From contig JAZQLP010000100.1 of NCBI GenBank assembly GCA_045542755.1, positions 1 through 6,127 on the forward strand: a stretch of 6,127 bases of DNA. Reading direction: 5' to 3'. The position numbers and the translations under genes were made by a program. The notes beneath the pieces were generated by a model. The model was given only the letters and a program-made list of their open reading frames with translations. It had not been told where the DNA came from and searched no databases. Source of the DNA: JAZQLP01 sp045542755. Lineage in GTDB: Bacteria > Bacillota > Clostridia > Oscillospirales > UBA644. Positions 1-5,859 of the stretch are shown here, piece by piece; the stretch's first letter is position 1; each line of letters opens with the position of its first letter.

Positions 1-1
1 C

Positions 2-127
2 GGTTTGAACACATCCTTCTCAAGCATGAAGAAAGCCGGTATCCGTCCGATGATCCACGGTTTTATCATCTCGGCGTTGGTCGTTGTCGTTGCGTTGTTG
101 GTAGAAATGGCAATGGGAATCGTATAA
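2..127 (+). CDS. C-terminal end of a YeiH/UPF0324-family putative sulfate exporter (5' end outside window)
   Basis: Only the last 41 codons are present, ending in TAA. The visible peptide begins GLNTSF, continues with KKAGIRPM, and ends in a very hydrophobic helix (IISALVVVVALLVEMAMGIV). This GL-x-T-x-F...K-x-G-x-(R/K)-P pattern followed by a last membrane helix is what I know as the C-terminus of the YeiH/UPF0324 family of multi-pass inner-membrane proteins, often labelled putative sulfate exporters. The real substrate of the family is poorly established. The gene appears to be the end of its own transcript: a strong hairpin terminator lies about 120 nt downstream, and a new promoter follows. 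Assignment rests on a short fragment, so a different membrane protein with a similar tail is possible. Confidence 0.75.
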   Translation, partial: GLNTSFSSMKKAGIRPMIHGFIISALVVVVALLVEMAMGIV

Positions 128-250
128 AGAGAAATAACACCATAAGAGAGCAATGAATAAATTATCCGATGCGAGTTACACGGTATTATAAACTACAATT
201 TATCGAATTGTTTTGTGTCGACATCTAAATCGGTGCAACTTGCCAGAAAG
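128..250 (+). other. 3' untranslated stretch between the exporter stop codon and its terminator
   Basis: This 123-base A+T-rich stretch has no convincing gene, no tRNA or riboswitch pattern that I recognise, and no good promoter pair. It is most simply the 3' UTR of the upstream membrane-protein mRNA, ending at the hairpin at 251-284. Short A/T-rich inverted segments (for example ATAAATT near 156 and AATTTAT near 197) are visible but weak. Confidence 0.4.
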
Positions 251-284
251 AAACACATCCACACGGATGTGTTTTCTTTTTTTT
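251..284 (+). terminator. Rho-independent terminator
   Basis: A perfect 10-bp stem (AAACACATCC at 251-260, GGATGTGTTT at 265-274) with an ACAC loop is followed by a T-rich tract with one C (275-284). It separates the upstream exporter transcript from the IreB-like operon, whose promoter starts 28 nt further on. Confidence 0.9.
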
Positions 285-311
285 ATATGCCGATATTTCA
301 TCGTAAGTATA

Positions 312-340
312 TTGACTTGCATTATATAATGTGGTATTAT
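312..340 (+). promoter_or_regulatory. SigA-type promoter of the ireB-like/ATPase/ACT-MBL/BSH operon
   Basis: A TTGACT -35 box (312-317) and a TATTAT -10 box (335-340) are separated by exactly 17 bp, putting the transcription start near 347 and leaving a short leader of about 23 nt before the ATG at 370. A TATAAT at 325-330 is closer to consensus but has no -35 partner at the right distance. No obvious operator palindrome is seen. Confidence 0.75.
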
Positions 341-369
341 TATCACATAAAAACAAAAAGGAGATACTT

Positions 370-615
370 ATGTTTAAAAAGAACGCTGCACCAAAAGCAG
401 CAGATAACAATGATCAGGAAATAAGAGAAAAATTAGTTACCGTTTTTAGCGCCGTTAAAGAGAAGGGGTACGATCCCATCGCTCAGCTAAAGGGATATTT
501 GCTGACGGAAGACCCTACTTACATAACCACCTATAAGAACGCGCGTATGATCATATCGGAAATAGACAGGGACGATATTTTTCGTTGCATTTTGGAGAAT
601 TATTTTAACCGTTAA
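370..615 (+). CDS. IreB-family (UPF0297) small regulatory protein, divergent paralogue
   Basis: The 81-residue product has the core motifs of IreB, the small cytoplasmic phosphoprotein that acts against IreK/PrkC-type Ser/Thr kinase signalling in Bacillota: KGYDPIAQ (32-39), GYLL (42-45), DPTYIT (48-53), NAR (57-59) and DRD (66-68). Family members usually have an N-terminal segment with phosphorylatable threonines. Here residues 1-17 (MFKKNAAPKAA...) contain no Thr or Ser; the first ones are T24 and S27. The ATG at 370 is preferred because AGGAG lies 6 nt upstream; an in-frame upstream start at 331 would lie within the promoter, before the predicted transcript start. It is the first gene of the operon, whereas canonical ireB lies between alaS and ruvX. 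I read it as a second, specialised copy; a sole, rearranged copy is possible. Confidence 0.85.
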   Translation: MFKKNAAPKAADNNDQEIREKLVTVFSAVKEKGYDPIAQLKGYLLTEDPTYITTYKNARMIISEIDRDDIFRCILENYFNR

Positions 616-619
616 TATT

Positions 620-624
620 GGGAG
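620..624 (+). promoter_or_regulatory. Ribosome binding site that fixes a TTG start
   Basis: GGGAG sits 9 nt before the TTG at 634. An in-frame TAA at 628-630 closes the frame just upstream, so this TTG is the only reasonable start for the ATPase. The site lies in the 18-nt gap after the IreB-like gene. Confidence 0.75.
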
Positions 625-633
625 TGATAAAGC

Positions 634-1362
634 TTGACAACGGGCGCAAAATACCTTTCAGGCGTGCGTTTTGACGGATGGTTGGATTCCGGCTCATATC
701 TGAATAAACTGCCGATAATTAAATATTTATCCCGTACGGGCGGCTTGTCCTTTTCCTCTGACGTTACCTTCTTCGTGGGCGAAAACGGTACGGGAAAATC
801 CACCCTGCTGGAGGCTATTGCCGTCGCTTACGGCTTTAATGCAGAAGGGGGGAGTAAAAATTTCAGGTTTTCAACTAAAAATACCCATTCGGAGCTGTGT
901 CGACATATTACGTTAATTAAACGCGGCTATGCCCGTGACGGATTTTTTCTCCGCGCGGAAAGTCTTTATAATCTGGCCACGAATATTGAGCAGACTATGG
1001 TCGTTGACAGCTACGGAGGAGTATCCCTTCACGACCAATCCCACGGCGAAAGCTTTTTGTCTATAGTTCAAAACCGATTCGGAGGGAACGGGCTTTATAT
1101 TCTGGACGAGCCAGAGGCCGCTCTTTCTCCTCAAAAGCTGCTCACCCTGATGACCGAGATCAACGAGCTTGTAAAGAGGGACTCACAATTTATAATAGCA
1201 ACCCACTCTCCCATACTTATGGCTTTCCCCGATGCCGAAATTCTGGAATTTTCGGAAAAGGGAATCGAGAGGGTGAATTATAAAGACACGGATCATTATC
1301 AGATAACCAAGCGTTTCTTGGATGCTCCCGAATTAATGCTTAATTATCTTTTTGGAGATTAA
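634..1362 (+). CDS. Single-domain AAA/ABC-type ATPase (COG3910-like)
   Basis: The 242-residue soluble protein is a compact ABC-type nucleotide-binding domain. Seen in order: Walker A GENGTGKST (49-57), a degenerate signature SHGES (136-140), Walker B LYILDEPEAALSP (154-166) with E159 as the likely catalytic glutamate, and an H-loop with H191 in ATHSP. There is no membrane segment and no obvious long coiled-coil insertion between Walker A and the signature, so it is neither a transporter with fused permease nor a full SMC/RecF protein. It matches the small predicted-ATPase family (COG3910, AAA_15/AAA_23 type), whose partners are mostly unknown. It starts with TTG, which may keep its level low, and its stop codon lies 1 nt before the next ATG, suggesting translational coupling with the ACT-MBL protein. 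ATPase activity is well supported; substrate or role is not known. Confidence 0.85.
   Translation: MTTGAKYLSGVRFDGWLDSGSYLNKLPIIKYLSRTGGLSFSSDVTFFVGENGTGKSTLLEAIAVAYGFNAEGGSKNFRFSTKNTHSELCRHITLIKRGYARDGFFLRAESLYNLATNIEQTMVVDSYGGVSLHDQSHGESFLSIVQNRFGGNGLYILDEPEAALSPQKLLTLMTEINELVKRDSQFIIATHSPILMAFPDAEILEFSEKGIERVNYKDTDHYQITKRFLDAPELMLNYLFGD
1354..1357 (+). promoter_or_regulatory. Ribosome binding site inside the end of the ATPase gene
   Basis: GGAG within the last codons of the ATPase gene is 6 nt upstream of ATG 1364. It supports 1364 over the alternative in-frame TTG at 1352, which would have this site inside its own coding sequence. Confidence 0.7.
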
Positions 1363-1363
1363 T

Positions 1364-2803
1364 ATGAAAAAGACCTACGTGACTTCCATGCCCAATCATA
1401 TTGGGGCATTTTTAAAGGCCAGCAGATGCTTTGCCGAGCTTGGAATAAATATAACGCGAGTAAGCTATAATAAGGCCATTGACTCCCATATCCTTTTTAT
1501 TGATGCGGAGGGAACGGAAGAACAGCTTAAGATGGCAGACGTTGAGCTTGGTAAAATAGGTTACCTTGAGGACGAAAAGCACGACACCAGTATTGTTTTG
1601 CTTGAATTCTGTCTTAAGGACGTTCCCGGAAGCGTAACTGATATTTTATCGCTTATAAATGAATTTAACTTTAATATTTCTTACATCAGTTCTCAAGAAA
1701 ACGGAACCGATTATCAGTTTTTCAAAATGGGTCTTTACGTTGAGGATCCTGATAGACTGACCGCCTTTCTTGAAAGAGCAGGGGAGATATGCAAGGTCAG
1801 AGTTATTGAATATAACGGCTCGGAAAAGTTCTTTGATAACAGCATTTTTTACAGCACCTACGTTAAGAGCCTTGCTTCTATGATGAAGCTGTCCGAAGAG
1901 GTAAGGCAGGAGCTTTTGGTGTATGTTAATCTCGCTATGCAGACCCTTGACGAGCAGGGACTTTCTCCTTATAAGACCTTTGACAGTATAAGTAAATTTG
2001 CGGAGCTTCTTTCCATATCCCAGGATGATAATTTTAATCCCAGAATAACTACCCATAAAATAACCGATAATACTGAAATCACTGTTATCGAGCCCCCTTG
2101 CGGAAGTAACGTGATCATAATAAAAAGCCAAGGCAAAGTACTCTTTATTGATAGTGGATATGCTTGCTACGACCTTGAAATGGGTAAACTTCTCAGGGAA
2201 CTCGTTTCCGATTTTGACAATATCAAAAAAGAGGTTCTCATTACCCACGCTGACCTTGACCATTGCGGGCTTTTGCCTATGTTTGATAAGGTTATTGCCA
2301 GCTATAAGACGGCGTGGAGTATCACCAGAGAATATAACGGTAAAAGTGGATTCCGAGAAAAGAATCCTCTCCATAAGCCCTATTTGCTTATATGCAAGGC
2401 CCTGACTTCTTACGTTCCCGTCAATCCCGAAAAAATTACGGTTCCTTGGGAAAACTGCGAGGACATGGCAGAGCCGCTTACCCGAATTGGCGACTTTGAT
2501 TTTGAGGAGCTTCATTTTGAAGTATACGAGGGTAAAGGCGGACACGTTCCGGGGGAAATAGTTCTTGTTGACAGAGCGCATAAAATCGCTTTTACGGGTG
2601 ATATTTATATCAACATACGCGAGCTTACCCGCGAACAGGCCGAATATAACAAGTACGCGCCTATCCTTATGACTTCCGTTGATACTGACCCTGCACTTTG
2701 CGCAGAAGAAAGAAAGGCAATCTTTGACTGTCTTGGGTATGGCGAGTGGAAAGTTTTCGGAGCACACGGCCCTAAAAAGGATTATGTGTCTTTGCCTGAA
2801 TGA
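1364..2803 (+). CDS. Tandem ACT domain - metallo-beta-lactamase-fold hydrolase fusion protein
   Basis: The 479-residue cytoplasmic protein has three parts. Residues 1-70 look like an ACT domain (PNHIGAFLKASRCFAELGINIT, then HILFIDAEG), much like the regulatory domain of prephenate dehydratase. Residues 76-150 are a second ACT domain (DVPGSV at 86-91, then EFNFNISYIS). A helical linker leads to an MBL-fold domain at about 235-475, with a NVIIIKSQGKVLFIDSG strand pair, H295-A-D-L-D-H300, H394 in GGHVPGE, D413 in FTGD and H468 in GAHG. The metal motif is H-x-D-x-D-H, not the common H-x-H-x-D-H; this variant occurs in other MBL families. ACT domains usually bind amino acids and control an attached enzyme, so a ligand-gated metallohydrolase is the likely design. 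The substrate is unknown. It lies 1 nt after the ATPase and 14 nt before the bile salt hydrolase. Confidence 0.85.
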   Translation: MKKTYVTSMPNHIGAFLKASRCFAELGINITRVSYNKAIDSHILFIDAEGTEEQLKMADVELGKIGYLEDEKHDTSIVLLEFCLKDVPGSVTDILSLINEFNFNISYISSQENGTDYQFFKMGLYVEDPDRLTAFLERAGEICKVRVIEYNGSEKFFDNSIFYSTYVKSLASMMKLSEEVRQELLVYVNLAMQTLDEQGLSPYKTFDSISKFAELLSISQDDNFNPRITTHKITDNTEITVIEPPCGSNVIIIKSQGKVLFIDSGYACYDLEMGKLLRELVSDFDNIKKEVLITHADLDHCGLLPMFDKVIASYKTAWSITREYNGKSGFREKNPLHKPYLLICKALTSYVPVNPEKITVPWENCEDMAEPLTRIGDFDFEELHFEVYEGKGGHVPGEIVLVDRAHKIAFTGDIYINIRELTREQAEYNKYAPILMTSVDTDPALCAEERKAIFDCLGYGEWKVFGAHGPKKDYVSLPE

Positions 2804-2817
2804 AAGGAATCTGAAAG

Positions 2818-3789
2818 ATGTGTACAGCCGTAACTTATAAAACAAAGGATGCTTACTTTGGCCGTACCCTTGACCTTGAGCATTCATACAATGAATCGGT
2901 CACCGTAACTCCCCGAAATTTTGAGTTTGATTTCAGAACAAAGGGGCGACGTCGCTGTAATTACGCAATTATAGGCATGGCAACGGTTGTGGACGGATAT
3001 CCCTTGTATTATGAAGCGGCAAACGAGTATGGCCTTGCCATGGCGGGGCTTAATTTCCCTCGGAATGCTCATTATTTCCCGTTGGATTCCCAAAAAGATA
3101 ATATTGCCCCCTTTGAGTTTATTCCCTGGGTTCTTTCGGGGTGCAAAAATCTTTCTGAGGCCAGAGAATGCCTTTCTCGGATAAATCTTTGCCATATAAA
3201 TTTCAGCGAAGAATTACCCCTTTCTCCATTACACTGGATAATTGCAGACAGAGATGGGGCAATCACTGTGGAAAGCGTGGCCGAAGGGCTTAAGATACAC
3301 GAAAATCCCGTAGGCGTGCTTACCAATAACCCAACTTTTGATTACCATATGACCCATCTTTGCGATTATATGAATCTTACAAATCTCCACCCACAAAACC
3401 GTTTCGGGCAGGTTGACCTTGAACCCTATTCCAGAGGTATGGGAGCTATGGGATTGCCGGGTGACCTCTCTTCCGCATCCCGATTTGTCAGAGCCGCATT
3501 CGTTAAGCTCAATTCCGTGTCCGGAGACGGGGAAGAGGAGAGCGTAAGTCAGTTTTTCCATATTCTCGGCTCGGTTGCCCAACAGCGGGGATGCGCAGTA
3601 TTACCCGACGGTAGTTATGAAATAACTCTCTATACCTCCTGCATTAATACCGACAAGGGTATATATTATTACACCACCTACGAAAACAGTTGTATCTCTG
3701 CTGTAGATATGCATAAATGCGACCTTGACGGCAAAGAACTGTACGTTTATCCTCTCGTAAAAGAGCAGTTGATTAACAGACAGAATTAA
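2818..3789 (+). CDS. bsh: Bile salt hydrolase (choloylglycine hydrolase, conjugated bile acid hydrolase)
   Basis: This 323-residue Ntn hydrolase would cleave the amide bond of glycine- or taurine-conjugated bile salts in the cytoplasm; no signal peptide is present. Start Met is followed directly by the nucleophile Cys2, which fixes the start; AAAGGA lies 9 nt upstream. Against the Clostridium perfringens enzyme as I recall it, the catalytic set is complete: C2, R16, D19, N79 (GLNFP), N170 (LTNNPTF) and R222 (SASRF). N79, where penicillin V acylases usually have Tyr, favours a bile salt hydrolase. The C-terminal YTSC...KGIYYYTTYEN...LDGKE stretch is also very close to that enzyme. The substrate loop reads Y204-S-R-G-M-G209 where C. 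perfringens has G-Q-G; S-R-x loops have been linked to glycine-conjugate preference in lactobacilli. It is the last gene of the operon and ends before the shared hairpin at 3809. Confidence 0.93.
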   Translation: MCTAVTYKTKDAYFGRTLDLEHSYNESVTVTPRNFEFDFRTKGRRRCNYAIIGMATVVDGYPLYYEAANEYGLAMAGLNFPRNAHYFPLDSQKDNIAPFEFIPWVLSGCKNLSEARECLSRINLCHINFSEELPLSPLHWIIADRDGAITVESVAEGLKIHENPVGVLTNNPTFDYHMTHLCDYMNLTNLHPQNRFGQVDLEPYSRGMGAMGLPGDLSSASRFVRAAFVKLNSVSGDGEEESVSQFFHILGSVAQQRGCAVLPDGSYEITLYTSCINTDKGIYYYTTYENSCISAVDMHKCDLDGKELYVYPLVKEQLINRQN

Positions 3790-3808
3790 TATTATCAAAA
3801 TATACAAA

Positions 3809-3840
3809 AAGAGTGACGGGTGATTAAACCTGTCACTCTT
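3809..3840. terminator. Shared hairpin terminator between converging genes
   Basis: A 12-bp stem (AAGAGTGACGGG at 3809-3820 with CCTGTCACTCTT at 3829-3840, one G-U pair) encloses an 8-nt loop. On the - strand it is followed by a TTTTT tract and more T-rich sequence, so it is a strong terminator for the MATE gene, whose stop is at 3846. On the + strand the tail (TTAAATATT) is a weak U-tract, so it may stop the operon transcript less efficiently, and read-through would be antisense to the MATE mRNA. Confidence 0.85.
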
Positions 3841-3845
3841 AAATA

Positions 3846-5204
3846 TTAGCTTATTTTCTTTAATGCCTTCTTGAATTGGAATATGAACAGTATGGTCGTG
3901 AAGGTGACGGCAATAACGTCGGCTATGGGCTCTGCCAAATATACTCCCACCGTTTTATCTGATACAAGATTCGGTACGATATATATAAGCGGTAACAGAA
4001 GAACGAACTTGCGTACCACCGCAACAACGACCGACGAGGGCGCATTGCCTAAGGATACGAAGGTCATCTGGCAGGCAATCTGGATTCCGAAAAGGAACAT
4101 TCCGCCAAAGTATATTCCGATTACTTTCTCGGTAAAGTCGAGCAAGGCTATATCCGTTGTAAACATCGCCGCAAACGCTCTCGGGAATATCATTACGAAG
4201 ACCCACAAAAGTATCGAGAATGTAAGACAGCAAGCCAACAAAAGTTTGAAGGTTTTCTTTACTCTGTCAGCGTTTTTCGCTCCGTAATTATAGCTTAATA
4301 TGGGCTGGGCGCCCTGGGCAATTCCTTGAAGAGGGAGCATAGCGAACTGCATTACGCTGGTTAAAATAGTCATTGCGCCAACGGCAACGTCACCGCCGAA
4401 TTTCAGTAATGAAGAGTTGAAGCAGGCCGAAATTATGCTCTCACTTGACTGCATAATAAAAGCGGCTGAGCCCAAAGCCAGGCAGGGGAGAACTATTTTG
4501 GGAGATAAGACGAGGTTGCTCTTTTTTAAGCGAAGCAACGTGCGTTTGCTCGTTAGGAATGCTACTACCCATACACAAGAAATGGCCTGAGAAATTATTG
4601 TGGCCAATGCCGCACCTTTAACACCCATTCCAAAGCCGTAAATAAATATAGGGTCAAGGACGATATTTGATATGGCACCTATAATAACCGAAATCATGGA
4701 TATTTTGGTAAAGCCTTTGGCCGTTACGAAGGAATTCATTCCAAGGGTTAGCTGTACGAATACGGTGCCGATTGAATAAACGGACATGTAGTTGGTAGCA
4801 TATTCAATGGTGTATTCACTTGCGCCGAAAGCAAGTAATAGATCTCTGTTGAAAATAAGCAGGATAACCGTTAAAATCAAAGAAACTATAATTTGCAGCG
4901 AAAAACAACCGCCGAGGGTCTTTTCCGCAGTTTCCATATCCTTTTTACCCATGAATATTGAGGCTCTCGGTGCTCCGCCCGAGCTTACCAATGCCGCAAA
5001 TGCGGATACTATCATAATAATAGGCATACATACGCCCACGCCCGTCAGTGCAAGGTCTCCAACGTCGGGCATATGTCCAATATATATTCTGTCAACAACG
5101 TTATACAGCATATTAATAAGCTGCGCCACTACTGTGGGCAACGCCAGCTTGAACAGTAGTTTTCCTATGGGCGCCGTTCCCAATATCTCTTTATTGTTCG
5201 TCAT
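3846..5204 (-). CDS. MATE-family multidrug/toxin efflux transporter
   Basis: The 452-residue integral membrane protein has the MATE length and the pseudo-symmetric two-half layout expected of a 12-helix cation-coupled antiporter. The N-terminal half begins with GKLLFKLALPTVVAQ (14-28) and the hallmark MLYNVVDRIYIGH (32-44), including P23 and D38. The second half restarts near residue 235 with LPCLALGSAAFIMQSSESII, and a conserved QGIAQGAQPILSYNYGA segment follows, typical of MepA/DinF-like members in Bacillota. The C-terminus is a short Lys-rich tail. The start at 5204 is supported by CGGAG 9 nt upstream and by a perfect promoter 37 nt upstream. It is a single-gene transcript converging on the bile salt hydrolase. 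Substrate cannot be told from sequence; cationic drugs are usual, and export of bile acids would be a guess from the neighbour. Confidence 0.92.
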   Translation of the reverse strand: MTNNKEILGTAPIGKLLFKLALPTVVAQLINMLYNVVDRIYIGHMPDVGDLALTGVGVCMPIIMIVSAFAALVSSGGAPRASIFMGKKDMETAEKTLGGCFSLQIIVSLILTVILLIFNRDLLLAFGASEYTIEYATNYMSVYSIGTVFVQLTLGMNSFVTAKGFTKISMISVIIGAISNIVLDPIFIYGFGMGVKGAALATIISQAISCVWVVAFLTSKRTLLRLKKSNLVLSPKIVLPCLALGSAAFIMQSSESIISACFNSSLLKFGGDVAVGAMTILTSVMQFAMLPLQGIAQGAQPILSYNYGAKNADRVKKTFKLLLACCLTFSILLWVFVMIFPRAFAAMFTTDIALLDFTEKVIGIYFGGMFLFGIQIACQMTFVSLGNAPSSVVVAVVRKFVLLLPLIYIVPNLVSDKTVGVYLAEPIADVIAVTFTTILFIFQFKKALKKIS

Positions 5205-5240
5205 TATTAGTAACTCCGTTTTATATATGGTTGAAGCATA

Positions 5241-5269
5241 ATTATATCACTCATTTTATATTTTGTCAA
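5241..5269 (-). promoter_or_regulatory. Consensus SigA promoter of the MATE gene
   Basis: Read on the - strand, TTGACA (5264-5269) and TATAAT (5241-5246) are both perfect matches to consensus and are separated by exactly 17 bp. Transcription would start near 5234, giving a leader of about 30 nt that contains the CGGAG ribosome binding site (5214-5218). No operator palindrome is evident, which suggests strong basal expression unless a repressor site overlaps unseen. Confidence 0.9.
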
Positions 5270-5295
5270 TAATATCGACGGCTTCTGATTTTTAT

Positions 5296-5325
5296 TTGAT
5301 TAGCGGCGCTTATTTTGGGCATACT
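5296..5325 (+). promoter_or_regulatory. Possible promoter of the ferritin-like gene
   Basis: TTGATT (5296-5301) and CATACT (5320-5325) are spaced 18 bp, a weak SigA match. The same -10 region reads CATACTGTA (5320-5328), which fits the CATAnnnTA pattern of sporulation SigK-type promoters and partly the SigE pattern, but I see no matching -35 AC for SigK. Either assignment is tentative. Confidence 0.3.
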
Positions 5326-5357
5326 GTAAATACTTCGAATATCTTTATTTTTTTGCG

Positions 5358-5373
5358 TCGCCTTAAAGGGCGA
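5358..5373 (+). other. Small hairpin just before the ribosome binding site
   Basis: TCGCC (5358-5362) pairs with GGCGA (5369-5373) around a TTAAAG loop, directly after a T-rich run and 3 nt before the GGAGG at 5377-5381. It could stabilise the mRNA 5' end or modulate initiation; it may also be chance. Confidence 0.3.
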
Positions 5374-5387
5374 TATGGAGGTTTGTT

Positions 5388-5822
5388 ATGATAGAAAGCG
5401 ATACTATAAAGCTGTTGAGGGAATGTGATGCAGGAGTAAAAATGGGAGTTTCTTCCATAGACGGAGTTCTTGAATACGTTGCCTCATCCAAACTTAAAAG
5501 CCTTTTGTCTGACTGTAAAAAAGAACACGATAAGCTCGACAGCGAGATTCAGACTCTTCTTGATAAGTATAAGGACGACGGCAAAAATCCCAATCCTATA
5601 GCCAAAAGTATGTCCTGGATAAAAACCAACGTAAAGCTTGCATGGAATGAGTCTGACAGCACTATTGCCGACCTTATGACCGACGGGTGTAATATGGGTG
5701 TGAAATCCCTCAATGAATATCTTAATCAGTATAAAGCTGCTGACGAGGTATCAAAGGATATCACCAAGCGCCTGATAAATCTTGAAGAAAAGCTTGCCGT
5801 AGATATGCGAGGATTTCTTTAA
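5388..5822 (+). CDS. Small all-helical ferritin-like protein (DUF2383-like), function unknown
   Basis: The 144-residue soluble protein is predicted to be almost entirely helical, with no signal peptide or membrane segment. It seems to be built from two related halves: C13-DAGVKMGVSSIDGVLEYV and TDGCNMGVKSLNEYLNQY (about 98-115) share M-G-V-x-S-(I/L) at a spacing of 84 residues. A linker with NPNPIAKSMSWIKTNVKLAW (about 67-86) joins them. This layout of two helical hairpins resembles the DUF2383/PA2169-type ferritin-like four-helix bundle; I do not see a clear pair of E-x-x-H motifs, so metal binding is not supported. The ATG at 5388 has a strong GGAGG 6 nt upstream. The gene stands alone, divergent from the MATE gene, and ends at its own terminator. 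Stress or spore-associated roles are possible, but no function is shown. Confidence 0.75.
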   Translation: MIESDTIKLLRECDAGVKMGVSSIDGVLEYVASSKLKSLLSDCKKEHDKLDSEIQTLLDKYKDDGKNPNPIAKSMSWIKTNVKLAWNESDSTIADLMTDGCNMGVKSLNEYLNQYKAADEVSKDITKRLINLEEKLAVDMRGFL

Positions 5823-5830
5823 TAAGGAGA

Positions 5831-5859
5831 GCAACATCCTTCGGGATGTTGTTTTTTTT
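5831..5859 (+). terminator. Rho-independent terminator with UUCG tetraloop
   Basis: CAACATCC (5832-5839) pairs with GGATGTTG (5844-5851), extended by a G-U pair, around a UUCG loop closed by C-G, the very stable C(UUCG)G type. Eight T follow (5852-5859). It ends the ferritin-like transcript 9 nt after its stop codon. Confidence 0.95.

Noticed and set aside
128..369. Riboswitch or T-box leader controlling the operon
   Set aside because: The operon promoter lies downstream of the hairpin, so the hairpin is not in the operon's leader, and no T-box or known aptamer motif is seen.
215..424. Open frame from GTG 215 through 424 on the + strand
   Set aside because: It runs through the terminator at 251-284, the promoter at 312-340 and the start of the IreB-like gene, and the peptide shows no family resemblance.
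634..1362. ATPase as part of an anti-phage system such as an OLD/Gabija-type or SMC-like defence gene
   Set aside because: It is only one small ATPase domain with no nuclease, TOPRIM or coiled-coil part, and its neighbours are metabolic or regulatory, not nuclease-like.
1646..2887. Long 413-codon open frame on the - strand opposite the ACT-MBL gene
   Set aside because: It covers most of a gene with clear ACT and MBL motifs and runs into the bile salt hydrolase start; its translation has no recognisable domain. It is a shadow of the + strand codon pattern.
4792..5241. 149-codon + strand frame opposite the MATE gene
   Set aside because: It is antisense to the conserved N-terminal half of the transporter and crosses its start and leader.
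251..5859. Similar ACATCC/GGATGT hairpins at 251-274 and 5832-5851 as possible ends of a mobile element
   Set aside because: Both are complete terminators with T-tracts, the shared core is only 6 bp per arm, and there is no transposase, integrase or target duplication.
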